A stretch of DNA of 52,938 nucleotides. Origin: Acidimicrobiaceae bacterium (lineage in GTDB: Bacteria > Actinomycetota > Acidimicrobiia > Acidimicrobiales > Aldehydirespiratoraceae). Below, piece after piece: positions 1 to 8,770 of this stretch. The DNA lies in NCBI GenBank assembly GCA_009844405.1, contig VYBO01000095.1, positions 1-52,938 of the forward strand, written 5' to 3'. A program made the position numbers and the translations under genes. The notes under the pieces are model-generated. The model did not search any database. It was not told the DNA's origin and worked only from the letters and a program-made list of their open reading frames with translations. Positions within the stretch are counted from its first letter, which is position 1. Every line of letters starts with the position of its first letter.

Positions 1-62
1 CCGCGGGGTGCGCCCTGCTGCGGTCTTGTCGTGAGCTGCGCCGGGCCCGTCTGAGGGGCGGA

Positions 63-1511
63 TTGGGGGTTTCGGCGCTGGCGGCGGTTTTGCTGGCGGC
101 GGTGCCTGCGCCGGTGCGGGCCGAGGAGTCTGAGCCGTCGGGGTTGGTGGCTGAGATCGAGGAGCGGATCGCTTCTCTGGAGGCGAAGGGCAAGGCGAAC
201 GCGCAGCAGCGGTGGGAGCGTGCTTTGGCTGCAGTGCGCTGTGAGCCTGCGGCGATGGGCCTCGCGGAGATCGAGCGCCGCGCGAAGCGGCGTTTCAACA
301 CTGAGCTGTGGGTGCAGGTGCTGGCCGCGGCGCAGGCGTGCGCCGCGGATCCGCCGCGCGACGCCGGTGCCGGGTCTGATGCTGATGCCGCGCCTGGTGC
401 TGGTTCGGGGTCCGGGGCTGGTGCGGGGTCCGGTGGTGGTCCGCCGTCTGATGCCGAGCCGCAGTTCTTCGGCAGTTCGCGGTCTGAGCCGGAGCCCTCC
501 GCGGCACCGCAGCCTGAGCCTGGCTCGGACGCGGGCGGCGCAGGGACGCCTGAAGACGTCCCGCCGTCGGCGATGGATCCCGGCGACGGCGGCGACTCCG
601 GTGATGTGGAGTTGCCGTATGAGGCTGTGACGTTGAATCAGGATCCGCAGAACCGCCGCCCGGTGCGTCTGGACGCCTGGCCTGACTCGTTGAACTTCTT
701 CGGGACCGGCGGCACGGTCACGCTGACCTTTTCGGATGAGTTCAGCGATCCCGACGGCGACACCTTGACCCATGCTGCTCAGCATCAAGGTCACGGCATC
801 GGCACTACTGATGTGCCAGGGGCGCGTTGGAAGTATTCAGGCGATTACGACGCGCTGATCATCATCGCAGATCGGGCGCCGAGCATCACGACTGTCAAGG
901 TGACGGCCCAGGACGGCAGCAGCGACTGCCCTACGAGCAGCGGCGGCACGATGGTGTGCCGCGCCAGCAGCTATGTCACGGTGTATGTGCATGAGGTGCC
1001 GCAGCGTCCGGATGCGGATTGGGTGGACATCACGGTGAGGCAGTACGGCGTGGGCCTCGAGGGGATCAGCGGCGTCCGCCAGGGCGGCTCGGCGCAGGGC
1101 TGCGTGCCGTTCGCGTTCGACCTCAGCAAGGCGGTGTCGAGGCGCTTCACCTACGAGTACATGATAGTTCCGGTGCCCGAGTCGACCGTCCTCTACGGCC
1201 TGGGCGGTTCCAGCAAGGGCGCGCCTGCGTCGTTCTTCGACGACAACACCACCAACGTGTGGCGCCAGGCGGGCTTCCAGCATCACATCAACGAGTTGGG
1301 CGCGCAGACCACCGGCGGTTTCTGTGTGCAGTTGAAGGGGGTCACGGCCATCCCCGACAACGGCGCCAACAACTACAGCGACCACTGCCCGGCAGGCGAG
1401 AGGCGCCACTTCTACGTCGATATGCGCATTCCCGACTACTGGTCCAACCTGGTGGGCGTGCGGATGGTGGAGGGCAAGACCAGATCGATCATGAACCTCA
1501 CCTGCCAATGA
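63..1511 (+). CDS. Secreted protein with low-complexity linker and cadherin-like beta domain
   Basis: I do not recognise a named family. A hydrophobic Ala/Val/Leu stretch at residues 2-20 ends in VRA before EES, like a Sec signal peptide. A helical, charged segment follows (about 25-95), then an Asp/Gly/Ser/Ala/Pro-rich linker (about 100-185). The C-terminal half is predicted to be beta-rich and has a DPDGDTLT motif near residues 229-236, typical of cadherin-like or Ig-like extracellular repeats. It also has several Cys that could form disulphides. The start used is TTG at 63. The frame stays open leftward to the window edge and encodes an Arg-rich stretch (RELRRARLRG) just upstream, which would make a good signal-peptide n-region. 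The true start may therefore lie outside the window, so treat the 5' end as uncertain. An extracellular or surface role is inferred from the leader and linker only. Confidence 0.6.
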   Translation: MGVSALAAVLLAAVPAPVRAEESEPSGLVAEIEERIASLEAKGKANAQQRWERALAAVRCEPAAMGLAEIERRAKRRFNTELWVQVLAAAQACAADPPRDAGAGSDADAAPGAGSGSGAGAGSGGGPPSDAEPQFFGSSRSEPEPSAAPQPEPGSDAGGAGTPEDVPPSAMDPGDGGDSGDVELPYEAVTLNQDPQNRRPVRLDAWPDSLNFFGTGGTVTLTFSDEFSDPDGDTLTHAAQHQGHGIGTTDVPGARWKYSGDYDALIIIADRAPSITTVKVTAQDGSSDCPTSSGGTMVCRASSYVTVYVHEVPQRPDADWVDITVRQYGVGLEGISGVRQGGSAQGCVPFAFDLSKAVSRRFTYEYMIVPVPESTVLYGLGGSSKGAPASFFDDNTTNVWRQAGFQHHINELGAQTTGGFCVQLKGVTAIPDNGANNYSDHCPAGERRHFYVDMRIPDYWSNLVGVRMVEGKTRSIMNLTCQ

Positions 1512-1586
1512 GCCCCCGACACCGATCCGACATTTCTCTGTCGGATTAAGGGCGGCGCGAATCGGCAGACGTCTACGCTCGTCCTC

Positions 1587-1592
1587 TATCGT
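1587..1592 (+). promoter_or_regulatory. Putative -10 element of the formate dehydrogenase operon
   Basis: TATCGT lies 30 bases upstream of the ATG at 1623, which has its own ribosome-binding site. A second candidate, TACGCT, lies at 1574-1579. The same TATCGT hexamer precedes the siroheme operon at the far end of the window. The assignment is by pattern only; no transcript data. Confidence 0.35.
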
Positions 1593-1622
1593 TGCTCCGA
1601 CTGGGCCGTGAGGAAGGACGCG

Positions 1623-3551
1623 ATGGGCAGAAGATCACACGACAGGCGACTGCCGCGGCTGACCACGCCGATGGTCCGCAACAACGGGCGGTTGCGTCCC
1701 GCCGGCTGGGACGAGGCCTTGGACCGGGCCGCCGACGGTTTCCGGTCGGTGCTCGACCGCCACGGACCGGACGGCTTCGGCATGTTCAGCTGCTCCAAGG
1801 CCACCAACGAGATGAACTACGCGGCTCAGAAGTTCATCCGCACAGCCGTCGGATCGAACAACATCGACTCCTGCAACCGCACTTGACACGCTCCTTCCGT
1901 CGTCGGTCTGGCGACAGTGTTCGGAGCAGGAGGCGGAACCTCGTCCTACGCCGAGGTCGAGGAGGCCGACGTCGTCCTGCTGTGGGGCTCCAACGCCCGT
2001 GAGGCCCACCCGATCTTCTTCCACCACGTCCTCAAGGGCCTCGGCAACGGGTCCCGCATGTACGCCATCGATCCCCGCCGCACGTCCTCGGCCAAGTTCG
2101 CCGACCGCTGGCTGGGCCTGTCGGTGGGAACCGACATCGCGCTGGCCAACGCCATGGGCCGCGAGATCATCAGCGCCGGGCTGCACAACCCGGAGTTCAT
2201 CGCCCACGCTACCGAGGGCTTCGAGGCCTACGCCGCCCACGTCGAGTCCTGCACCCTCGACTGGGCCGAAGAGCAGACCGGAGTTCCCGCCGAGGCCATC
2301 CGCGAGATGGCCCACGCCTACGCCACCGCGGACAAGGCCCAGATCCTGTGGACCCTCGGCATCACCGAGCACCACAACGCCGTCGACAATGTGGTGTCGC
2401 TGTGCAATCTGGCTCTGCTCACCGGCCATGTGGGCCGCTGGGGCTCGGGTCTGTGCCCCCTCCGGGGCCAGAACAACGTTCAGGGCGGCGGCGACATGGG
2501 CGCCATCCCCAACAAGTTCCCCGGCTTCCAGGACGTGGACGACGACGCCGTTCGGGCCAAGTTCGAGGCCGCCTGGGGCGTCGAGCTCAACGGTGTGCCC
2601 GGCAAGCACCTGACCCTCATGTTCGAGGCGATGGAGGCCGGCGAGCTGCGGGCCTGCTACGTGATCGGCGAGAACCCTGCCGACTCCGAGGCCAACATCG
2701 GCCACGCCCGCAAGCTGCTGGCCGGCCTCGACATCCTGGTGGTGCAGGACATCTTCATGACCCGCACCGCCGAGATGGCCGACGTGGTGCTGCCCGCCTC
2801 GGTGGCCTGGGCCGAGTCGGAGGGCACGGTCACCTCCAGCGAGCGGCGGGTGCAGCGTGTGCGCCCCGCGGTGCCGCCACCCGGCCAGGCCCGCCACGAC
2901 ATCGACATCATCGGCGAGCTGGCCCGCCGTCTCGGCGCCGACTGGGGCCATCCCAGCGCTGAGGAGCTGTGGGACGAGATGCGCGCGCTGTCGCCCATGC
3001 ACACTGGCATGTCGTGGGAGCGTCTCGACGCTTCCGGCGGCATCCAGTGGCCGTGCCCCGCAGAGGATCATCCCGGTTCGGAGTTCCTGCACGGCTGGCT
3101 GTGGGCCGACGACCTCGACGGCCGGGACCCGGCGCCGTTCAGCATCGTCCACCACGCCGGCCCCCCTGAAGAGCTCACCGACGAGTTCCCGCTGCGGCTC
3201 ACCACCGGCCGGGCCCTCGACTCCTACAACACGGGCGTGCAGTCGGGCGGCTATGCCTCGCCCATCCGCTACGGCGACGCCATCGACGTCAATCCGGCCG
3301 ACGCGGCCGAGCTCGGCATCGCCGACGGCGAGCGGGTGCTCGTCAGCTCGCCCCGGGGTTCCGTGGAGATGGATGTGCGCGTGCAGCCGGACATCCCTGC
3401 CGGTCTCACGTTCACCACCTTCCATTTCCCCGAACTGGTCGACACCAACGTGTTGACCAACGACGAGTGGGACCCGCGCTCGGGCACGTCGGAGTTCAAA
3501 GCGGCCTCCATCCGCATCTCCAAACTCGAACCGGAACCCGCCCCCGCCTGA
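1623..3551 (+). CDS. fdhA: Formate dehydrogenase catalytic (Mo-bis-MGD) subunit, selenocysteine-containing, lacking the N-terminal Fe4S4 domain
   Basis: Oxidises formate to CO2 at a molybdopterin centre. The reading frame is interrupted only by TGA at 1884-1886. Reading it as selenocysteine gives one 642-residue protein with N-R-T-U-H-A-P-S-V at Sec88, matching the Sec/Cys-His active-site pair of formate dehydrogenases, and joins two halves in the same frame (1623-1883 and 1887-3551). A SECIS-like hairpin follows (1899-1915). The C-terminal part carries a molybdopterin-dinucleotide-binding domain with the FHFPE and SGTSEFKAA motifs of formate dehydrogenases. ATG at 1623 is chosen because AGGAAGG (1611-1617) sits 5 bases upstream; GTG at 1608 is possible. 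The protein begins at the WDEAL region and has no upstream Cys cluster. The expected Fe4S4 domain is encoded separately at 5454-6317. Family assignment is firm; Sec insertion is inferred. Confidence 0.9.
1884..1915 (+). promoter_or_regulatory. UGA (Sec) codon and bacterial SECIS-like hairpin in fdhA
   Basis: The TGA codon is at 1884-1886. After 12 bases comes GTCGTCGGTCTGGCGAC (1899-1915), which folds into a 6-bp stem (1899-1904 with 1910-1915, one G-U pair) and a GGTCT loop. An alternative fold bulges T1903, as in the E. coli fdhF element, whose loop also contains GGUCU. The loop starts 18 bases after the UGA, and G occupies the first two loop positions, as required of bacterial SECIS elements. 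Confidence 0.85.
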
Positions 3552-3577
3552 TGCAACCGCAACAAGGATCAGGTCTG

Positions 3578-3642
3578 TCGCGTCGCAGCGGTGTCATTCC
3601 CGCTCTTGTTCGCTGCGCTCACGGGCCGCTCGGGCCACGGCC
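3578..3642 (+). repeat. Dispersed repeat, copy A (between fdhA and the NuoEF-like gene)
   Basis: About 65 bases matching, in reverse complement, the segment at 32982-33050, with a few mismatches. Shared core words include GTCATTCCCGCTC, GTTCGCT and CTCACGGGCCGCTCGGGCC. It occupies nearly half of the 142-base gap inside the formate dehydrogenase operon, so either it was inserted there or it plays a regulatory or processing role. The rest of the gap shows nothing recognisable. Confidence 0.75.
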
Positions 3643-3693
3643 TCGCTCGGTGTCCCGCGAAGATGTATCGCTCCCCGCTCGGCCTCTTGGCGC

Positions 3694-5457
3694 ATGACCG
3701 ACATCTATCTGGGCGCGGACCGCGCCACCGACGCTGAAGCCGCCGCGGTCGATGAGGCGCTGCGTGACCGGGGCGTGGACGCCGTGGTGCAGCCCGAGAC
3801 CGAGCGGCTGTACACCTCTGGGCGGTCCCGGCGCCTTGAGCGGCGCCACTACCTGCTGCCCGCCCTGCACGCCCTCCAGAACGCGGTTGGCTGGATCAGT
3901 CCCGGTGGCATCAACTACGTGGCCGAGGTGCTGGGTGTGCCCCCCGCGGAGGCCTTCGGTGTGGCCACCTTCTACGACCTGTTCCGGACCGAGCCCCCGG
4001 ACCACGACGGCGACACGTTCCACGTGTGCGTCGACGCCGCCTGCCAGATCGCGGGCTACGACGACCTGGTCGCCTCGGTCAGGGCCTCGGGCGGACACGT
4101 TCACCTGGGGTCGTGCCTCGGTCAGTGCGAGCGCGCCCCGGCGCTGTTCGTGCAGGGAACCGGGGGCCGGCCCGACTATGTGCCCGCCGACGCCGAGCCC
4201 TTCGAACTGCCCCAGGCCGGCGACCCGTCGCTGAGGCTGCTGCGCCGCATCGGGGTGGCCGACCCCGAGTCGCTGGAGTCCTATCGCGCCCACGGCGGCT
4301 ATGAGGCCCTGCAGCGGGCCGGCGAGATGGGGGCCGATGCAGTACTTGAGGCGGTGGCCGCCTCGGGGCTGTCGGGACGGGGCGGAGCCGCCTTCCCGAC
4401 CGGCGTTAAGTGGCGGGCCGTAGCCGCCGAGACCGGCCGGCCCAAGCATGTGGTGGCCAACTGCGACGAGTCCGAGCCGGGCACGTTCAAGGACCGCATC
4501 GTGATGGAGCACGACCCGTTCGCGGTGATCGAGTCCATGACCATCGCCGGCCTGGCCACCGGAGCCCAGAACGGCTGGATCTACATCCGGGGCGAGTATC
4601 CGCTGGCCACCGCCCGCCTGCAGGGCGCCATCGACGCGGCCCGGGCCGCGGGCCTGCTCGGTCCGGATGCGGCCGGCACGGGCCACGACTTCGACATCGC
4701 CATCTGGCGGGGGGCGGGCGCCTACATCTGCGGCGAGGAGACCGCCCTGTTCAACTCGCTGGAGGGCTTCCGGGGCGAGCCCCGCAACAAGCCGCCGTTC
4801 CCCACCACCCACGGCCTCTTCGGCGAGCCGACGGCCATCAACAACCCCGAGACCCTGCTCAACGTGCTCGACATCATTCTCGACGGTCCCGACGACTACC
4901 GGACCCGGGGAACGGAGCGCTCGCCGGGCACCAAGCTGCTGTGCCTGTCCGGGCAGGTCGGACGGCCCGGCCTCTACGAGGTTCCGTTCGGCACCACGCT
5001 GGGCGAGCTGCTGGAGCTGGCCGGCGGTGTGGCCGGCACCGGCGAGTTCCAGGCCGTGCTGATGGGCGGCGCGGCCGGGTCGTTCGTCGGCCCCGACTCG
5101 CTGGATCTGCCGCTCACCCTGGAGGACACCCGGGCCGCGGGCACCACCCTCGGCTCGGGAGTGGTGATGGCGTTCGACTCGTCGGTGGACATGACCGACG
5201 TGGTGGTGCGCATCGCCGAGTTCTTCCGCGACGAGTCGTGCGGCCAGTGCGTGCCGTGCCGGGTCGGAGCGGTGCGCCAGCACGAGACCCTGGTGCAGAT
5301 GCAGAAGCGGGGCTCGCTGTCACCGTCCCGCCGGGCCCTGATCGACGAGATGGCCGAGGTGATGGTGGACGCCTCCATCTGCGGCCTGGGCCACACCGCC
5401 GCCTCCGCGGTCCGTTCCGCCCTCTCACTGGGCCTGATAGCTTCGGCACCCTCATGA
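3694..5457 (+). CDS. NAD-dependent formate dehydrogenase flavoprotein subunit, NuoE-NuoF fusion
   Basis: Passes electrons from the formate dehydrogenase Fe-S chain to NAD+. It is 587 residues long. The N-terminal NuoE/FdsG-like thioredoxin fold has [2Fe-2S] ligands C112, C117, C141 and C145. The NuoF/FdsB part follows from about residue 210: GRGGAAFPTG and the CDESEPGT region for FMN/NADH binding, then GAYICGEETALFNSLEG. The [4Fe-4S] motif is C516-G-Q-C519-V-P-C522 plus C563. Fusion of the E and F modules is common in soluble hydrogenases and formate dehydrogenases. No clear Shine-Dalgarno sequence precedes ATG 3694. The gene ends in an ATGA overlap with the Fe-S subunit, which indicates coupled translation. 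Order and content make the complex a soluble NAD-linked enzyme rather than a respiratory FdnGHI type. Confidence 0.92.
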   Translation: MTDIYLGADRATDAEAAAVDEALRDRGVDAVVQPETERLYTSGRSRRLERRHYLLPALHALQNAVGWISPGGINYVAEVLGVPPAEAFGVATFYDLFRTEPPDHDGDTFHVCVDAACQIAGYDDLVASVRASGGHVHLGSCLGQCERAPALFVQGTGGRPDYVPADAEPFELPQAGDPSLRLLRRIGVADPESLESYRAHGGYEALQRAGEMGADAVLEAVAASGLSGRGGAAFPTGVKWRAVAAETGRPKHVVANCDESEPGTFKDRIVMEHDPFAVIESMTIAGLATGAQNGWIYIRGEYPLATARLQGAIDAARAAGLLGPDAAGTGHDFDIAIWRGAGAYICGEETALFNSLEGFRGEPRNKPPFPTTHGLFGEPTAINNPETLLNVLDIILDGPDDYRTRGTERSPGTKLLCLSGQVGRPGLYEVPFGTTLGELLELAGGVAGTGEFQAVLMGGAAGSFVGPDSLDLPLTLEDTRAAGTTLGSGVVMAFDSSVDMTDVVVRIAEFFRDESCGQCVPCRVGAVRQHETLVQMQKRGSLSPSRRALIDEMAEVMVDASICGLGHTAASAVRSALSLGLIASAPS

Positions 5458-6317
5458 CCGGCGCCGCCACCATGACCGAGACGGCCGTCACGATCACAGT
5501 CGATGGGCAGCCCGTGGAGGTGGCCGAGGGCTCCACCATCCACGCCGCCTGCGTCCAGGCCGGCATCGACACCCCGACGCTGTGCTGGGCCGAGAACCTC
5601 ACACCGGTCAACGTGTGCCGGGTGTGCGTTGTGGAGCTTGAGGGGTCCCGGGCGCTGGTGCCGTCGTGCTCCCGCCCCGCCGAGGAGGGAATGGTCGTCC
5701 AGACCGACACCCCCCGGGTGCGCCACAGCCGCCGGATGGTGCTCGAGTTCCTGGGCTCCGGCGTGGACCTCAGCCAGGCCGAGGACCTGCACGATTGGAT
5801 GGAGGCCTACGGCGCCGACCCCGACCGCTACTCCGACGAGGAACACCCCGTCGAGCGGGTGGACGAGCCGGTCAAGGTCCAGGACGAGCTCTACATCCGG
5901 GACTACTCGAAGTGCGTGCTGTGCTACAAGTGCGTGGAGGCCTGCGGCGACGACGCCCAGCACACCTTCGCCATCGCGGTGGCCGGCCGGGGCTTCGACG
6001 CCCGCATCTCCACCGAGTTCGACGTGACCCTGCCCGACTCGGCCTGCGTCTACTGCGGCAACTGCGTGGGGGTGTGCCCCACCGGCGCCCTCCAGTTCAA
6101 GACCGAGTACGACCTGCGCGAGGTGGGCGAGTGGCGCCCCGAGGACCAGACCGTCACCCGCACGGTGTGCTCATACTGCGGCGTGGGCTGCAACCTCGAA
6201 CTGCACGTGCAGGACGAGCGGATCGTGAAGGTCACCTCGCCGTCCGACCATTCGGTGACCAGCGGCCACCTGTGCATCAAGGGCCGCTTCGGGTGGCAGT
6301 ACGTACACGGCGAGTGA
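5454..6317 (+). CDS. Formate dehydrogenase Fe-S subunit: detached N-terminal module of FdhA
   Basis: Electron-transfer subunit of 287 residues. Domains in order: [2Fe-2S] ferredoxin (C44, C55, C58, C72); a linker where the NuoG-like His/Cys cluster would sit but no Cys ligands remain; two [4Fe-4S] clusters (first C154, C157, C160, C164, then CVYCGNCVGVCP near 197-208); and a C-terminal molybdopterin-oxidoreductase Fe4S4 domain with VCSYCGVGC (about 238-246) and HLCIKGRFGW near 274. In canonical FdhA/FdsA this order continues directly into the Mo domain. Here the protein stops at VHGE, and the Mo domain is the separate gene at 1623. Start ATG 5454 overlaps the previous stop (ATGA). The Fe4S4 cluster must therefore be supplied in trans. 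Domain calls are firm; the split arrangement is read directly from the frames. Confidence 0.9.
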   Translation: MTGAATMTETAVTITVDGQPVEVAEGSTIHAACVQAGIDTPTLCWAENLTPVNVCRVCVVELEGSRALVPSCSRPAEEGMVVQTDTPRVRHSRRMVLEFLGSGVDLSQAEDLHDWMEAYGADPDRYSDEEHPVERVDEPVKVQDELYIRDYSKCVLCYKCVEACGDDAQHTFAIAVAGRGFDARISTEFDVTLPDSACVYCGNCVGVCPTGALQFKTEYDLREVGEWRPEDQTVTRTVCSYCGVGCNLELHVQDERIVKVTSPSDHSVTSGHLCIKGRFGWQYVHGE

Positions 6318-6367
6318 CCCGGCCCATTCGCTGAGTCTCTGAAGCCCTGAAGCAAGGAGCCTTGACC

Positions 6368-7159
6368 ATGAACGATTCACCCATGCCGGGCGCGCTCGCG
6401 GAAGCGGCCGGGCGACTGCGAGATGCGATGGCCGCCGGTGTTGGTTGCGAGCCGGTGCGCGGCCTGCTGGGCTCCTCGGCCAGCCCCGAGTCCGGGTACG
6501 CCGTGCAGCAGATCAACACCGATCACTGGCTAACCAGCGGCCGGCGGATCAGCGGGCACAAGGTGGGTCTGACCAACCCGGCCGTGCAGGAGCAGCTCGG
6601 CATGGACGAGCCGATCTGGGGCGTCCTGTACGCCGACAAGTGCCGCACCGACGGCGACGACATCGGCGGTGCCGGGCTGATCGAGCCGAGGGTCGAGGTC
6701 GAGGTTGCGGTGGTGCTCGGCGCCGACCTCGACAAGGGCCAGCACACCGTGGCCGACGTGATCAGCGCCACCGCCTACGTGCTGCCCGCGCTGGAGATCG
6801 TCGACAGCCGCCTTCGGTGGGACATCACCAACTTCGACATGATCGCCGACAACGCGGGCAGCGGCCTCTACGTGCTCGGGACCCGCCCCGTGCCGTTGAG
6901 CGCGGTGGACCTGCGCCGGGTGGAGATGCAGCTGAGCATCAACGGCGAGCCGGCCGCCACCGGCAACGGAGCCGCCTGCCTGGGCAACCCGCTGAACTCG
7001 GTGCTGTGGCTGGCCGACGCCATGTACCAGCACGGCACCCCGCTGCAGGCCGGCGAGACCATCATGACCGGCTCCCTATGCGGGATGCTCCCCCTAACCC
7101 CCGGCGACGAGATACACGCCGAGATAGAAGGCGTCGGCACCGTGTCCGCGAGCCTCTAG
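6368..7159 (+). CDS. 2-keto-4-pentenoate hydratase / 2-oxohepta-3-ene-1,7-dioate hydratase family protein
   Basis: A 263-residue member of the fumarylacetoacetase-like hydratase family (MhpD/HpcG), which hydrates 2-oxo-pent-4-enoates in meta-cleavage of aromatic compounds. Visible signatures are SGHKVGLTN (substrate pocket), the metal-binding EPRVEVEVA segment, and the C-terminal GETIMTGSL loop. Length is normal. ATG 6368 is chosen over an upstream TTG at 6362 because AAGGAG (6354-6359) is spaced 8 bases from the ATG. It lies 50 bases after the formate dehydrogenase genes on the same strand and could be co-transcribed, but no aldolase or dioxygenase partner is nearby. The exact substrate is unknown. 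Confidence 0.85.
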   Translation: MNDSPMPGALAEAAGRLRDAMAAGVGCEPVRGLLGSSASPESGYAVQQINTDHWLTSGRRISGHKVGLTNPAVQEQLGMDEPIWGVLYADKCRTDGDDIGGAGLIEPRVEVEVAVVLGADLDKGQHTVADVISATAYVLPALEIVDSRLRWDITNFDMIADNAGSGLYVLGTRPVPLSAVDLRRVEMQLSINGEPAATGNGAACLGNPLNSVLWLADAMYQHGTPLQAGETIMTGSLCGMLPLTPGDEIHAEIEGVGTVSASL

Positions 7160-7174
7160 GGATCCGGGTCTCGG

Positions 7175-8029
7175 CTATTGCTCGCCTTTGGCTGCTGCGG
7201 CGGCGGCTACGGCGCGGCGGCGCAGGTGGACGGTCCAGTCGGCCAGGCCGACTAGGACGCCGCCGACGATGTTGCCCAGCGTGACGGCCACCAGGTTCTG
7301 GGCGATCCCGGCTATGTCCAGGCGGCTCACGTCGGCGGCGGTGAGGCCTGCGGCGGCCAGGGCGTCGGCATCGGTGGCGACGAGCGCCCCGAAGGGCAGG
7401 AAGAATATGTTGGCGATCGAGTGCTCGAATCCTCCGGCGACGAAGGCCGTGACCGGCAGGAACACCGCCAGCAGCTTGTCGGTGACCGTGCGGCCCGCGG
7501 TGGCCATCCACACGCCCAGGCAGACCAGCATGTTGGCAACGACGCCCCGCAGGAAGGCGACCCCGAACGAGAGGTTCACCTTGCCGTCGGCCGATGTCAC
7601 CGAGAACTCGGAGAACGAGAAGTCCCCCTGCTCCCACCAGCGGCCGTAGAAGACCAACAGCACGATGACCAGGGCTCCGATCAGGTTGCCCACGTACACC
7701 AGCGCCCAGTTGCGGGCCAGCTCCCTCGCCAGGATCGTGCGGCTGAGAACGCCCATCACCATGAGGTTGTTGCCGGTGAACAGCTCGGCGCCGGTGACCA
7801 CCACGAAGAACAGGCCCATCGTCAGCCCCAGCCCCATGAGGAGCCGTGTCGGCCCGGCGCCCAGCGTGGACTGCGCCGCGATCGTGCTCGTCAGCATGGC
7901 GCCCAGCCCGACGAACGCTCCGGCCATCACCGCCAGCACCACGGTGGACGCCATCATGGCGCGGGCCTTCCCGACGCCGGCTCGCACCAGTTGTGCAGCC
8001 GTCTGCTCCGGTGTCGGGGTTGCGCTCAT
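7175..8029 (-). CDS. Formate/nitrite transporter (FNT/FocA) family channel
   Basis: Pentameric inner-membrane channel for formate, nitrite or related small anions. The 284 residues include six predicted hydrophobic helices. Family motifs are GAELFTGNN (near residue 80) and AGGFEHSIANIFF (near residue 190), which includes the pore His region. It faces the hydratase convergently with a 15-base gap and follows the flavoprotein gene at 8057-8686 by 27 bases on the same strand, so those two probably form an operon. Proximity to the formate dehydrogenase makes formate the likely substrate. That is inference; the family also moves nitrite and hydrosulfide. Confidence 0.92.
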   Translation of the reverse strand: MSATPTPEQTAAQLVRAGVGKARAMMASTVVLAVMAGAFVGLGAMLTSTIAAQSTLGAGPTRLLMGLGLTMGLFFVVVTGAELFTGNNLMVMGVLSRTILARELARNWALVYVGNLIGALVIVLLVFYGRWWEQGDFSFSEFSVTSADGKVNLSFGVAFLRGVVANMLVCLGVWMATAGRTVTDKLLAVFLPVTAFVAGGFEHSIANIFFLPFGALVATDADALAAAGLTAADVSRLDIAGIAQNLVAVTLGNIVGGVLVGLADWTVHLRRRAVAAAAAAKGEQ

Positions 8030-8056
8030 CGGCTGATGCCCGGCACCCGACGCTGC

Positions 8057-8686
8057 TCAGTAGAGCTGGTTGCGGTTGGCCTCGTCCTCGTCGGTGTCGA
8101 TCGCCTCGGCGTCGGCGCCCGCGATCTGATCGGCCAGCACCTGCCCGTAGGTGGGGTAGCTGGAGCGGTCGATCCGGGCCTCGGGATCCCACAGCCGGGA
8201 CCGGATCAGGGCCCGGCCGCAGTGGAGGAAGGCGTCCTTGACCGTGATCTTCAGACCCGACAGCGGCACTCGGCCGCCCACCGACAGCGGTGCCAGCAGC
8301 TCCCCGTCGGAGATGATCTCGGCGGAGCCGCACACCCGGAGCGTCTCGTTCATGCCCGGCACGAAGAACAGCAGCCCGACGACGGGGTGGTTGATGATGT
8401 TCTGGAGCGAGTCGATCTGGTTGTTGCCGGGACGGTCGGGTATGAGCAGCGTCCGGTCGTCTAGGACCTGGACGAACCCCGGAGGGTCGCCCCGCGGCGA
8501 GGCGTCGGCCCGGCCGTCGGTGCCGGTCGTGCTCAGCACGCAGAACGGCGACATCTCGATGAACCGGCGGCAGTGGGCGTCCAGATGGTCGAGCACCTTC
8601 TGAGCCGCCCGCGGCATCGGCTCGCGATACACCGTCCGAAGCTCCGACTGGTTGGTGACGGCTGTGACGGCCTCTGTGACGGACAT
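8057..8686 (-). CDS. Pyridoxamine 5'-phosphate oxidase-like FMN flavoprotein (MSMEG_1061-like)
   Basis: A 209-residue split-barrel flavoprotein. The segment FCVLSTTGTDGRADASPRGDPPG is typical of the PPOX-like group found widely in actinobacteria, as are DRPGNNQIDSLQN and the hydrophobic VGLLFFVPG strand. The central RVCGSAEIISD strand completes the barrel. These proteins bind FMN or F420 and reduce varied substrates; no specific reaction can be given. Start ATG 8686 is preceded on the minus strand by a purine-rich GAGGTGAGGG. It is probably the first gene of an operon with the FNT channel. Confidence 0.85.
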   Translation of the reverse strand: MSVTEAVTAVTNQSELRTVYREPMPRAAQKVLDHLDAHCRRFIEMSPFCVLSTTGTDGRADASPRGDPPGFVQVLDDRTLLIPDRPGNNQIDSLQNIINHPVVGLLFFVPGMNETLRVCGSAEIISDGELLAPLSVGGRVPLSGLKITVKDAFLHCGRALIRSRLWDPEARIDRSSYPTYGQVLADQIAGADAEAIDTDEDEANRNQLY

Positions 8687-8770
8687 CTCTCGACCCTCAC
8701 CTCGGTTCCATTGCGACCGTTAGGGCTAGTTCGGATCCTACACGCTGCGGCCTAGAGCGCTCACTCTGGA

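Noticed and set aside
1635..3425. Long antisense frames opposite fdhA and many other genes
   Set aside because: They are shadows produced by high GC. Their translations are His/Arg/Gly-rich and match no family, while the opposite frame is clearly conserved.
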